This document shows positions 13,241 to 23,284 of a DNA stretch of 26,422 bases, in pieces. Under the pieces are notes generated by a model. That model ran no database searches and was not told the DNA's origin. It saw only the letters and a program-made list of their open reading frames with translations. Where the stretch lies: NCBI GenBank assembly GCA_943704415.1, contig CALSCO010002490.1, positions 1-26,422 on the forward strand, in the 5' to 3' direction. Positions within the stretch are counted from its first letter, which is position 1; each line of letters begins with the position of its first letter. The position numbers and the translations under genes are program-made. Source of the stretch: Parvularia atlantis. Taxonomy: Eukaryota > Opisthokonta > Rotosphaerida.

Positions 13241-16200
13241 TCACTCGTCTGCCGATCGCTGCTCCGTCGGCGTCACAGGTTCAGCGCCGTTCGCTGCGTC
13301 GCTTTCCTCGGCGCCACTCCCCTGCGATGCGCGCGACGTCACCCACACCACAAAGCCACGTGCTGCGCGCGCCCACGAGGCGCACCCACGCAAACGGCCG
13401 CCGGTCGCTGCTCGACGTGCGCAGGTGCGGCCGGGCCCCCGCGGCCTTGCGCACGTCGACGTAGTCCGACACGGGCGACGACGCCGCGGCCGTCTCGGAG
13501 CGCACCGAGTTGCTGCGCAGGCGCAGGCTCCCGTTGCGGCTCCCCTGCGACGGCGGGCGCTCAACGTTTCCACCGCCGCCCGCCGCGGGCTGCGCAGCGC
13601 ACCGTTGGCTCGGACGGGTCGGGCTCGGCGGCGACAGTCGCGACAGGCGCACTGAGCGGGCGCAACTCGCGCGCGATCGTGTCAACGATCTGTGCGCGCG
13701 CACGAGAACGTCAGGCGCACACGGCCGACGGTGTGCGCCGCACCGCCGTGAACGACGGCCGCTTGTCCGGGTCTGCGTCCAGACACCGCGTGATGAGCGA
13801 CGTGAGCTCGCGCGGCCACGATGCCGGCATGTACGGCCGTGCCCTGCCACGCGCGCGCGCGGTCAGCTGCTTCGCAACGGGTGGGGGGTGCCCCGAGCGC
13901 ACTCGTTGTACGCCATCTCGGCCGCCGCCGCCGCCGCGAGCAGGTCGTCGAACGGCATCGCCTCGGCGAACAGCTCCCACACGCACAGGCCGTAGCTGCG
14001 TGCGCGCGCGTCAGCCAGCGGCCCACGACGCAAAAACACGCACGCGCACACCTGAAGATGTCGGCCCTCTCGCTGTACGCGCCCGTCTGCACAAAGACCT
14101 CGGGCGCCATGTACCGCAGGTTGCCGCTCTGTTTGGTCATGTCGTCGAGCCCGGCCGACGACTTGAGCAGCAGCCGCGACTCGCCAAAGTCCGCCACAAG
14201 CGCCGTGCCCTTTTCGTTCAGCAGGACCTGTGCGCGACGTGAGCCACGCAGGCGCAGACAGAGCGAGCGCGCGCACGTTGTGCGGGTTCAGGTCGCGGTG
14301 GATGATTGGGTGGGCCAGGCCGTGCAGGTACTGCATACCGCGCGCGACGTCGAGCGCGATGTCGACCTTGCGCTGCGTGTCGAGCATGCTGCGTGCGGCG
14401 CCCTCGTCAGGGTCGCGATCAGGCGTGGCACGCGCGGCCCGCACCGCTTTTGCTTGTACAGGATCGAGTGCAGTGACCCGCCACGCGCGTACTCGGTCAC
14501 GATGCAAAATTGCTGCGAGCCGCGCGCGCTCAGCCGCACTGCGAGCACAGACCGGCGCCCCGCGCACGCACGCTCGGCTCCTTTGTGCACGCGCCGATGA
14601 ACCCGATCACGTTCGGGTGGTCGAGCTCGCACAGGATCTTGACCTCGCGGCAGAACTTTTCCACCTCGGACTTGGCCTGTCGCGCCAGCGAGCTTCAGCG
14701 GGCCGCGCGATGTGCAACGCAGGCGCTCGCATGCCTTGAACGACCCCGGCCGCAGCTTCTTGATCGCGATCGTGCGGTTGCGATACTTGCCCTTGTACAC
14801 GGCGCCGAACGAGCCTGCACGCGCCACGTGCGCGCGTCACGGCGCGGCAACAACACGCGCACGAAAGCGTGCCTTGCCCGATGACCTCATAAAAGTCGAC
14901 ATCGTTGATGCTCAGCTGACCCTCGAGCTCCGACAGCACACCACGCAGCTGCAGCATGTCGGCTTTCTCTGCGAGCGCGCGCGTCAGTCAGGGCACCGGC
15001 ACACCCGCACGTCGTAGCGCACCCTTCGTGACGTGCCGCAGCTTCCCGAGCGGCGACGGCGTCTCGAACGGCTCGGTCGCGCGGTCGTCGTGCGGGTAGC
15101 ACGAGCGCATGAACTCGACAATGTCGTCGAACCCTGGCCAACGCTCAGACGCAGGCTCGCCGGCGCATGGCAGTGCCGTAGCGCGCACCGCGCTCGAACG
15201 CCCACTTGATCGCCGGTGCGCCGTTCTTGTCAGCCAGACGGAAGTCGGCGCCACGCTCGAGCAGTGTCTTGACGACGTGAAAGTGCCCGTGGTAGCACGC
15301 GCTGTGCAGGGCTGCGGCGGGCTGAGCTGCTGCACACGCCAGTGCCAACGAGGCGCACGTGTGTGCCCGTCCTTGCCCTGGCGGTTGATGCTCGCGCCCG
15401 GCTGCGACAGGATGAAATCGATCAGCGTCTGCGTCTGACCCGACGTGCACGCCGCGTGCTGGCGCGCCGCGCACGGTCAGCAAGCGCGCGTGGACGAGCC
15501 ACGTGCATGGCGCACCAGCGGCGTCTCCGAGTACACGTTCTCGACCGCGAGGTCGACGCTGCCCGTGGCCACCAGCGCCTGGCAGATGCCGACCCAGCCG
15601 TTGTAGCACGCGCTGCGGTCGGCATATCAGCCGGGGCGCTCAACAAGAGGGCGCGAGCGCACAGATGCAGCGGCGTGTCATTGTAGACGTTCTTGGCCAT
15701 CGGGTGCCCTCCGCTGGCCAGCAGCAGTTCGGTCACCTCGAGCAGGCCGCGGCGGCAGGCGTAGTGCAGCGGCGTGTGCTTCTCCTTGTCGGCGGCGTTG
15801 ACGCCCGCGCCCGCCCTGCGAACGCGCTGTCGTGAGCCACAGCAGCGCCGAGTGCGGTTGCGCGCACTTGATCAGCATCTCGCAGATCTCGCGCTGGTTG
15901 CTGTACGCGGCCAGGTGCAGCGCCGTGTCGCCCTGCTGCGACGCGACCGCGGCCGACGCGCCGCTGGCCAGCAGCACCTCGACGACGCGCTTGTGCCCGA
16001 GGTGCGACGCGACAAGCAGCGGCGTGAAGCTGAGCTTGTCGGCCGCATTGGCATCGGCGCCGGACCGGAGCAGCGCCTGCACGACCTGATCGGCGCGCGG
16101 GCGGGAGTGAGCGCGTTGCCGGTCAGCCACGTGTGCGGCACGCACGCGCTCGTTGCCAAACGCGCTCGCCACGTGCAGCGGCGTGATGTCGTTGTGGCTG

Positions 16201-16863
16201 CGCACGTTGACGTCGATTGTCGCGACGGTGAGCAGCGTCTGCACGATCGACTCAAAACCCTGCCGTCGCCCCTCGTCAGCACGTGCGCCGGCCTGCTAGA
16301 CGGCCATCGGCGCACCGCGCACGCGGCCAAGTGCAGCGCCGAGTTGCCCTGCTTGGTGCGCAGCGTGAGGTCGGCGCCGAGCGAGCTGAGGACGGGCACG
16401 AGCTTGCGCGTGCCCTTCGTGACGCAGCACACGTGCAGGGCCTTGTGGCGCCAGGGTGGGGTCAACGTGGCGCCAACCGACGACGCCTGGCGCCAAAGCC
16501 GCACCGTGAAGCCCTGCCGCGTCGCGCGGTTGACGTCGGCGCCGCGCTCGACCAGCGCCCGCACGTCGTCGGGTGCCGCGTTCTGCCTGTCGACGCCGCA
16601 CGTGAGGGGAAGGAGGCGACGGAGGGACGACGAGGGCGCACTGGCACGCGAGCATGACCGGCGTCCAGTCGTCGCCCGGGGTGCCGGTCAGCGCGCGCAT
16701 GTCGTCCGAGAGCGCGCGATCGGCCGCGTCGAGGCTGGCCTGCCACTCCTCGCGCCACACGTCTGCGGCCACGCCGTGAGCGGCGCACGCGAAGGAGGCA
16801 GCGCAGACGAGAGGACGGCGCACCCTGCAGCACCTGCGACGTGCGCGACTGGTACGGCCCCAT
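13241..16863 (-). CDS. TNNI3K: TNNI3K-like ankyrin-repeat TKL kinase
   Basis: Exons, 5' to 3': 16863-16824, 16762-16642, 16586-16505, 16441-16316, 16259-16146, 16085-15868, 15815-15663, 15612-15516, 15458-15359, 15311-15189, 15133-15023, 14968-14873, 14814-14735, 14676-14572, 14512-14445, 14388-14277, 14227-14052, 13995-13903, 13843-13744, 13689-13603, 13544-13386 and 13321-13241; 813 residues (human TNNI3K 835). The start at 16863 gives [10 protein letters not shown], matching MGNYKSRPTQ of TNNI3K and a plausible N-myristoylation site; an in-frame ATG at 16908 is the alternative. About 11 ankyrin repeats (~40-410) include DTPLHLACYNG and [13 protein letters not shown]. Next come [15 protein letters not shown], then the kinase: [13 protein letters not shown]479, [10 protein letters not shown] (D577), ADFGESR (D595), [16 protein letters not shown]. 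The tail is Ser-rich and acidic. Introns 14815-14872 and 14677-14734 are GC-AG. Known: a cardiac Ser/Thr kinase in vertebrates; its protist role is unknown. Confidence 0.94.
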
Positions 16864-16960
16864 ATCTAGTGGCGGCGGGGCACTCGCGATGCGCGCAAAC
16901 TCCGGCATGCTGTGTATACGCTCATCGCCGCATCACGCGCGGCATGCTCTTTATCGCGCC
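16864..16960. promoter_or_regulatory. Divergent intergenic region (97 bp), likely bidirectional promoter
   Basis: The TNNI3K-like gene (-) and the ataxin-10 gene (+) start 97 bp apart, or 52 bp if the upstream in-frame ATG at 16908 is used. The space holds GTGTATACGC and CTCTTTATCGC, the only A/T-rich spots. Both promoters must lie here or overlap the coding regions. Confidence 0.45.
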
Positions 16961-18679
16961 ATGGAGAATGAGAGGAGAAGCATGCTGGCGGACCTGCGCG
17001 CCACGATCAGCGACCCGCAGCGAGCGCTCGCGCCCTTCGCGAAGGCGGCGCTGCTGCGGTGCGCGCGCGCGACCGTGCAGGCAGCTGCACCGCTCACGAT
17101 CGATTGCCGCAGTGACGACGCGACCGCGGCGGACGACGCGCTGTGGACGGCGATGCGCGCCGCGATCGAGGCCGACCGGCCGCCCGGGCGCGCCGCCGAG
17201 GTGCTGCGCGTGCTGCGGAGCGTGTGCGCGGGTGGGCGCGCGTGCCAGGACCGCGTCGTGTGCGTCGTGGATCGCGGCGTGCTGTGCGGGGAGCTCACGC
17301 GAAGGACGCAGATCGAGCGGCATCGCGACGCTGCTGCACCGATCAGTGCTCGCGAGCGCCAGCCGCGACGATGAGCTGCCCGCGTCGCCGCCGCTCGCGC
17401 TCGTGCTGCAGGTCGTGTTCAACGCGAGCCAAGGCAACGACGCCGTGACGGACGCGTTCTGGCGGCTGCTCGTCACGGGCTCGACCGCGCTGCTGCAGCT
17501 GCTCGACGGCAACAACGGAGAGGCGCGCCGCGTCGCGCTGATGTGGCTCACGGTGGCCGTGGCCGAGCCGGGGCGGCACGCGGCCCTGTGCACGACGGGC
17601 GCGGGGCTGGACGTACTCGCAGGCGTGCTGCGCTGTGCCGAGGCCGTGCACGAGCGCGGTGACGACGCGGCTTTTGCGCTGATTGTCGACACGGTCTGGA
17701 CGCTCGCGGTCGACCCGGCCGCGCACCTCGGCCGCTCGCTGCACGGGCTGCTCGCGAGCGGGCAGCTCGAGGAGCTGCTGACGCTGCTCAAGATCGTTGA
17801 GGCCAAGACGAGCCGGGAGCTCAATGCGGCGCGCGCATCGGCCGTGCCGGTGTCCTTCATGTCGCTCGCGGCCGATCTGCTGCGGCGGCTCCTCGGCGGG
17901 CCCGGTGCGTCTCTTGCGCTTGTGCTCGTTGCGGTGCTGACGGGCGCGCAGAGGCTGAGCCGTCTTGGTCGCCGGGCCTGGCCGCGCTGGCCGCCGCAAC
18001 GAGCGAAGTGCGCGCCGAGTGCGTGCTCGTGCTGATCATGACGCTCGGCAACGTCTGCGCGAGCGAGCGCGCCGACCGCACGGAGCTGATCGACACGCTC
18101 GTGTGCGGCGACCTGCTGCGCACGGTGCTCGAGCTGCTGCGCGAGGCCAAGCACGTCCTGCCGCGCTCGACCCGCGCCTCCACCGCCGCGCAGCAGGGCG
18201 CGCCGCTGATGGGCCTCAAGCGCGAGGCCATCCGCATGGTCTGCGCTGTCGCCGGTGCTCCATCTGATGACGCTGACGCGGTGTGCGCCAGATTGGCAAT
18301 GTCGTCAGCCAGCACCACGCGGCGCAGGAGCAGCTGCGCGCGCTCGAGGGCATCGCCGTGCTGCTCGACCACTGCAACATCGACGACCATAACCCCTGTG
18401 CGCTGGCTGTCTGCCGAGAGCGCGCACGCACGCCGAGCTGACCCGCCCCGCGCGGCCGCAGTCATCCGCGAGTGGGCCATTTTTGCGCTGCACAACGCGT
18501 GCGAGGGCAACGCGGCCAACCAGGACGTGATCAAAGGGCTCGAGCGGCTCCAGCCCGCGACCAACAGCGAGCTGCGCGACCTGGGCCTGCAGGTGCGCGT
18601 GGCCGCCGACGGCCGCGTGCTGATGGAGCAAGCGCGCGGCGACGGGCCGCCCGTGGAGACGTACGAGGCCGAAGAGTGA
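16961..18679 (+). CDS. ATXN10: Ataxin-10-like ARM-repeat protein
   Basis: Exons: 16961-17259, 17312-17904, 17952-18238, 18292-18397 and 18462-18679; 500 residues (human ATXN10 475). The protein is all-helical and Leu/Ala-rich, as expected for an armadillo-like fold. The C-terminus is diagnostic: EAIRMIGNVVSQ, LEGIAVLLDHCNIDDHNPF, IREWAIFALHN, EGNAANQDVI, then DLGLQVRVAADGRVL. It matches the ataxin-10 domain in order and spacing. The 18239-18291 intron is placed by this alignment (IRM joined to IGNVV) and starts GTCTGC rather than GTGCGY. Known: ataxin-10 is a cytosolic scaffold linked in animals to neurite growth, cytokinesis and cilium-associated complexes. Its role here is inferred only from orthology. 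The gene ends 37 bp from the stop of the convergent CSN7 gene. Confidence 0.9.
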
Positions 18680-18716
18680 ACTGTACCACAAGAGACACGA
18701 CAGCTTCTTCAGCTGC
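18680..18716. other. 37-bp convergent junction
   Basis: Only 37 bp separate the ataxin-10 stop (+) from the CSN7 stop (-). Transcripts of the two genes must overlap at their 3' ends, or terminate inside each other's coding exons. Confidence 0.7.
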
Positions 18717-19274
18717 TCATGAGCGCTGCGACGCGCGCCGCGAGCTCGCGTTCTTGGGCATCTTGGCCCTGCGCGAGCGTGAGCGCACGCACGCACGCAC
18801 GCACAGCTGTAGGACGCACCCCTTCCCGCCGCGACTCCTGCTATCCTCGTCGTGGTACTCCTGGCTGCTGTAGTCGCCCGCGCCGCCAAAGCGCTCGTCG
18901 CCGCCGACGTCGGGCCGCTTGGCGCTGCGCGAGCGCTGCTTCTCGACCTCGGCTTCGAACGCCTCGCGCTCGCCCTCGCCTTTGACCATCAGCGCCGTGA
19001 TGCGCTGCGCGTTCTGGTCGATTCGCTCGAGCGCGCGCCCAGCCCGCGCCGACCAGTCCTCGAGGCACGCCGCGATCTCGTCGAGCTCGCCCGGGCGGAG
19101 GTCGCGGCCGATTGTGCGCTCGATGTCGATCGCGCGCGCGCGCTGGTCGAGCTTGGCGAGGATCACGCCCTGGTACACCGCGTCGATCACGAGGTCCTCG
19201 AGCGCGCGCACGTTGGGCACGTCGAGCTCGTGCAGCAGCAGGTCGTACGGCAGCAGCTGCGTGGCGCATGCGCG

Positions 19275-19370
<96 letters not shown>

Positions 19371-19749
19371 GGCGCGCGCAACACAGCGTCACGCGTGCCT
19401 TCTGCCGCTCGGCCAGCGTCACGATGCTCAGCTGCTTGAGCTTCGCGAGCTGCTCGGTGCCCAGCTCCGGGTACGCGGCGCGGTTCGCTGCGATCGCCGC
19501 GCATCGTGAGCGATCGATCGTGCTCGTGCGCTGCACAGACGCACCGCGGTAGTCGGCGTACGTGCCGTACGAGAACAGGCGCAGCAGCGCGAGTGCGCCG
19601 GCATGCTCCGTGCCCTCCAGCTCGGCGATCGAGCGCGCGGCCAGCAGCTCGCCAAACGTGAACAGGCCCGGGTGCGCCGTCGCCTGCCGCACGAGTGCCG
19701 CCGCGCCGGCGCCGCGGGTCGACTTGGCCAGCGCGAGGTACGACTCCAT
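18717..19749 (-). CDS. COPS7: COP9 signalosome subunit 7
   Basis: Exons, 5' to 3': 19749-19545, 19487-19399, 19256-18820 and 18768-18717; 260 residues (human COPS7A/B ~264-275). The sequence MESYLALAKS, GLFTFGELL, LRLFSYGTYADYR, KLKQLSIVTLAERQK, LLPYDLLLHELDVPNVR, LEDLVIDAVYQGVI, KLDQRARAIDIERTIGRDL follows the CSN7 PCI/winged-helix family throughout. A charged Ser-rich tail follows. Known: CSN7 is a PCI scaffold subunit of the COP9 signalosome, which removes NEDD8 from cullins. The second intron (19257-19398, 142 nt) is twice the normal size because of a (CT)n run on the sense strand, and it appears to start GCACGC; the GTGACG six bases downstream is in frame but adds two residues absent from the family. 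A GTGCGC...CAG pair at 19750-19812 suggests a 5'-UTR intron. Confidence 0.93.
19280..19367. repeat. (GA)~43 dinucleotide microsatellite in a CSN7 intron
   Basis: An uninterrupted GA/AG run of about 87 bp lies on the + strand, which is (CT)n on the sense strand of CSN7. It fills the middle of intron 19257-19398; the intron without it would be about 55 nt, the normal length here. Confidence 0.95.
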
Positions 19750-20082
19750 CTGTCGCCACAGCGGCGTCGCGTTCAGCTGCGGATGCGGGCGCGCGCCCAT
19801 GCTGCAGCGCACCTGTCGAGTGATGATGCGGCTGCGCTAGCACTTGATGGACAAGACAGTGGTATCTTGCTGCGTCGCCGGCGACTTCAAGTTCAAGCCC
19901 GGTGTGGCCAAGACGTGGCAATCGTCGGTTTACTATTCCGCTCACTGCCATGAGTGCGCCGGCTTTGCTCGGGCCCGGGCTCCGAGTCCTTCCTCGCCTT
20001 CCTCCTTACCCCGCTCTCCGCATCTTTGCCCCCAATGCCATCGTCAGTTTCAGCCACTACGTACCGCGCACTCGCAACAGGG
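19750..20082. promoter_or_regulatory. Region upstream of CSN7, downstream of CEP120-like gene
   Basis: This 333-bp stretch separates two minus-strand genes. It likely holds a 5'-UTR intron of CSN7 (about 19750-19812), its promoter, and the 3' UTR of the CEP120-like gene. The part around 19840-19950 is less GC-rich. A + strand frame starting near 19846 (MDKTVVSCC...) is open but resembles no family I know, and it runs antisense into the next gene, so I do not call it. Confidence 0.4.
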
Positions 20083-21740
20083 TCACAGAGGGTTGCTCAC
20101 GCCGGCGAGCACGAGGTCGTTGATGCGCGCCTCGAGCTGCTGCACGAGCCGGTCGTCGGCCGAGTACGTCCCCTGCGCGAGCGCAGGCTTGAGCGCGCAC
20201 GCACAGCGCACGGGGCTCGCAAGGCGCACCGAGAGCACGAGCGTTGCACGCCGCTGCACGAGCGCGGCGAGCTCCTGGCCAGCTTGCGAGCGGGCGCGGG
20301 CGCCCTGCTCGGCCGCGGCGGTCACCGAGGCGGCGAGCGCGAGCGGCGGCGCGGCGCCAGAGCGCAGGCCGTCGTTGACCGTGTGCACGAGCTGGCCGAG
20401 CCGTGCGATCTGGTCCACGAGCTCGCGGTTGGCGCTGCGCGGGCGTATCAGCGAGCGCGCAGGTGGTGCGCACGCGCACCGGAAGAGCTGCTCGATCAGC
20501 ACACCCTGCATCTGCTGCTCGCCGCCGGTCGCCGCGAGCGCGGCCTCGCGCAACGCGACGGCCTGCTCGCGCTGCTGCAGCTGCCGTGTCTGTTCGGCGA
20601 TGCGCTCGCGCCAGTGGGCCTGCAGCAGCGCCGTCATCTGCGGTGCGTGTGCGTGAGCGCGAGACAACCGCCACCCAGGGTGTGCGCGTGCCTCGATCTC
20701 ACGCCGCACGAGCTCCTGCTTGAACTTGTCCTCCTCCTCCATGCGCCACTGCTCGAGCTCGAGCGCCTCCTTGCCGAGCGCGCTCTGGTGCGGGTGAGCG
20801 ACGTTCGCCTCACGCGGGGCTGTGCGTACCGTCTCCAAAAAATCGCTCCAGGTGTGCCTGCTCGTGTCGCCCTGTGGCTGCGGCTGCGGCTGCGGCTGCA
20901 GCTGCAGCTGCGGCGGAGGTGGCGCCTCGGGCTGCGGCGGCGCGGTGCGGCGCGGCGATGTGGCGGCGCCGTTGTCCAGCCCCGTCTGGAAGCCGCTGTC
21001 ACGCGCGTGCGCCAGCATGTCGCTCTCCGCACGGCGGCCGTTGGTCAGGCTGACGGCGTGGTGCCCCGGCGGCGTGCGGATCGCCTCGACCTCCTGCACG
21101 AGCGAGAGGGCGACGCCGAGCACGGGCGGGCCGTCGGCGTCGCCGCCGCGCACGAGCTCGCCCTTGGGCGTGCAGAACGTGTAGACGGTCTCGGTGATCT
21201 GCCCGATGCCGTCGGCGTCGAGCAGGCCGGTGAGCGCGACCTCGCAGATGCCGAGCACGCGCGCGTCGCTGCCATCCCGCACGCATCAGCGGCATCAGCA
21301 ACACGGTGGTGGTGACGCGCCGGCACAGAAAGACGTTCACGGCCTGCTGATCGCGCAGGAACTGGCGCAGGCCGGGCAGCGTCGCCTTGAGCCGGAAGAA
21401 GGTGCTGCGGCGCCGCTGGTTCAGCCCGGGCCGCGATCGGGCGCACCACACACACCGCTCCGACGCAAACTCGGGCCGGCGCAGGTCGCGGAAGGTCTCG
21501 GTGACGATGTCGATGCCGAAGAGCGAGAAGAACAGGTAGAACGGCATCTTTTTATTTCGCGACGACGGCGAGCAGTGCGCGATCAGCCGCGCGCATCGCC
21601 GGTGGCAGGCGCACCTCGCGTGCCGCGCCCGTCGCCACGCCCGGATCGGCCCGCTCCGCCGCCGCCACGAGCGCCTCGAGCGCCTCCGCAAACACGAGCG
21701 TGACGGCGAGCACCCACTCGTCCGGCGCCGCGCCCGCCAT
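20083..21740 (-). CDS. CEP120: Short CEP120-like centriolar protein
   Basis: Exons, 5' to 3': 21740-21615, 21547-21456, 21404-21321, 21268-20830, 20784-20692, 20637-20480, 20434-20230 and 20172-20083; 428 residues (human CEP120 986). Residues ~8-130 match the CEP120 DUF3668/C2 region: WVLAVTLVFAEALEAL, FYLFFSLFGIDIVTETFRDL, RRPEFASER, VLGICEVALTGLL. A Gln/Pro-rich linker follows, then a coiled coil (ALELEQWRMEEEDKFKQEL, QLQQREQAVALREAAL). The end, GTYSADDRLVQQLEARI, matches GVYNHEDRIISELDRQI of human CEP120. Known: CEP120 binds tubulin and promotes centriole elongation. The first C2 domain is absent; a longer N-terminus would have to overlap the divergent gene. Introns 20638-20691 and 21269-21320 are GC-AG. 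The first intron (21548-21614) ends AAAAAG rather than CAG. Confidence 0.8.
20876..20913. repeat. CTG/CGG-type repeat encoding a Gln/Pro tract
   Basis: Repeated CTGCGG and CTGCAG units on the + strand read as CAG/CCG on the sense strand of the CEP120-like gene, giving a QLQLQPQPQPQ tract between the C2-like domain and the coiled coil. Confidence 0.75.
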
Positions 21741-21781
21741 CCAGTGTGCAACGGTCAGTGACAGCTCGAATCTGCACTCGA
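21741..21781. promoter_or_regulatory. 41-bp divergent intergenic region
   Basis: The CEP120-like gene (-) starts at 21740 and the DCAF4-like gene (+) at 21782. Only 41 bp separate the start codons, so a shared, very compact bidirectional promoter or transcription starts inside the opposite gene are needed. No TATA-like motif is seen. Confidence 0.45.
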
Positions 21782-23284
21782 ATGTCAGCACGCGCGGCGT
21801 CGGATGCTGCTGACGGCGGGCCGCGTGCGTCGCCTGCTGCTCGCCGCCCCGGGATGCTGAGCGTGTGCGGCACAGACGGCGCGATCCGCGGGTTCTACTA
21901 CGACGCGGAGCGGCGGCGCTACTTCCGCGTCGTGCCGCGCAGCAGCGTCGCGAGCCACCCGTACCGCGCCGACAACCTGCGCCGGCGGCGTGCGGCGGCC
22001 GCATCGGCGGCGGTGGTGCCGCGCGAGACGAGGCCGCAGCGCGCGCAGCTGCTGCCGACGACGCTGCTCGCGGCCGTGCGCGTGCGAGAGACAACCGGCG
22101 GCGGCGGCGCACGCGACGCGCATCGCTTCGCGGCGGCGTACGCGCGATCGTGCGGGCCGTGCGCAACCGTGCCGCACTCGCGTCGCAACCTGCCGCGCGG
22201 CGACGAGCCTGTGCGCGCGATGCGCGTGAGCGTGGACGGGCGCCGTCTCGCGCTCGCGCTCGAGCTCGGCGGGACGCGCGTCGTGCGCCTCATGGACGTC
22301 GCGCGGCTGCAGCAGACGCGGCGCGCGGATCGCGTGGCAGGCGAGGCCGTGCTGCACGGCGTCGAGGCGGCCGACGTCGTGTGGAGCCCCCTGCCGGGCG
22401 ACGCGACGCTGCTGCTCGTCTCGCCCGCGATCGACCTGCCCGGCACGAAGCTGCTCTTCCACCGCGCCGACGTCGGCACGACCGACCTCGTCGTGCCGGC
22501 CAAGTCGCCGTTCGCGTGCGCGTGGGGCCGCGCCAGCCCGCGTCTCGTCGCCGTCGGCGCGGCGCGCGGCGCGGCCGTTGTCGACCTCGGCACGGGCCGC
22601 GTCGTCATGCGCCTGGTCACGGGGAGCGACGCGCTGAGCGTGCGCTGGGCCGACGAGGTGCGCCGACGCAGCGTGCCTGCAGCTTGCTGATCGCACGTGA
22701 CCGCAGAGCCCAACGCTCGCGACGGGCGCGCGCGACGGCACCGTGCGGCTCTTTGACGTGCGCCAGCCGGCGGTCGCCAAGCAGCAGATCGCGTTCGCCG
22801 CCGGCATGTCGGTGACGGCGCTCGTGTGGCTGGACCGCGCGGGCGTGACGCTCGCGGCGGCCGGCTTCAACGGCATGGTGCGCCGTCTCTCGCGTGTGAC
22901 GTGCACGGCTGACGTCTCGCACGCGGGGCAGCTCAAGCTGTTTGACGTGCGCGTGCCGGGCCGCGCCGTGCTCGAACCGCGCGGGCACTGCAGCGACTTG
23001 CTGACGCTGCCGGTCGACGTCGACGACACGCGGACGCTCGTGCTCGCGGCCGGCAGCGACAGTGTCACGCGCGCCTGGTCGACGCGCACCGGGCAGCTCG
23101 TGCGCGAGTGGGCCGACGCGCGCCAGATGTGCTGGACACGAGCGACGCCGTTCGACCAGTGCGCACTCAGCCTCGCTGCACGTCCAGCCGCCGCTCACAC
23201 GCGTGCAGCACCATCCGCCCAGGGCTGCTCGTCGGGCGGCCGTACGAGGTCGTCTTCCACGCGCCACCGCCACTCGATCAGTAA
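21782..23284 (+). CDS. DCAF4: DCAF4-like WD40 repeat protein
   Basis: Exons: 21782-21824, 21876-22657, 22707-22877, 22932-23158 and 23209-23284; 432 residues (human DCAF4 495). The N-terminal IRGFYYDAERRRYFRVVP matches the LPGFYYDxExNRYFRLLPG signature of DCAF4 (WDR21). Then follow WD-type blades: VRWADESPTLATGARDGTV, RLFDVRQPA, LKLFDVRVPG, and the penultimate LVLAAGSDSVTRAWS. The final RPGLLVGRPYEVVF fits the closing strand. Known: DCAF4 proteins are substrate receptors for the DDB1-CUL4 ubiquitin ligase. The first exon is short; GTGCGT at 21825 with a CTGAG...CAG acceptor at 21875 supports it. If that intron is rejected, ATG 21854 is the alternative start. The stop lies 38 bp from the stop of the convergent kinase gene. 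The junction at 23159-23208 is the weakest. Confidence 0.83.

Noticed and set aside
15774-18035. 753-residue open frame on the + strand
   Set aside because: Its 3' half contains the real ataxin-10 exon 2, but the 5' half runs antisense through TNNI3K-like exons and introns and is Arg/Ala-rich with no family match. High GC makes such long shadow frames common here.
18841-19812. 323-residue minus frame with a long Leu-Ser repeat
   Set aside because: The Leu-Ser repeat is the (CT)n microsatellite read through as protein. CSN7 homology on both sides requires it to be spliced out.
19846-20656. + strand frame beginning MDKTVVSCCVAGDF
   Set aside because: It has no recognised family, and most of it is antisense to CEP120-like exons; the start lies in a probable promoter/UTR region.
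21785-23089. 434-residue minus frame antisense to the DCAF4-like gene
   Set aside because: It mirrors WD40 coding sequence, is Arg/Ala/His-rich, and has no splice or family support.
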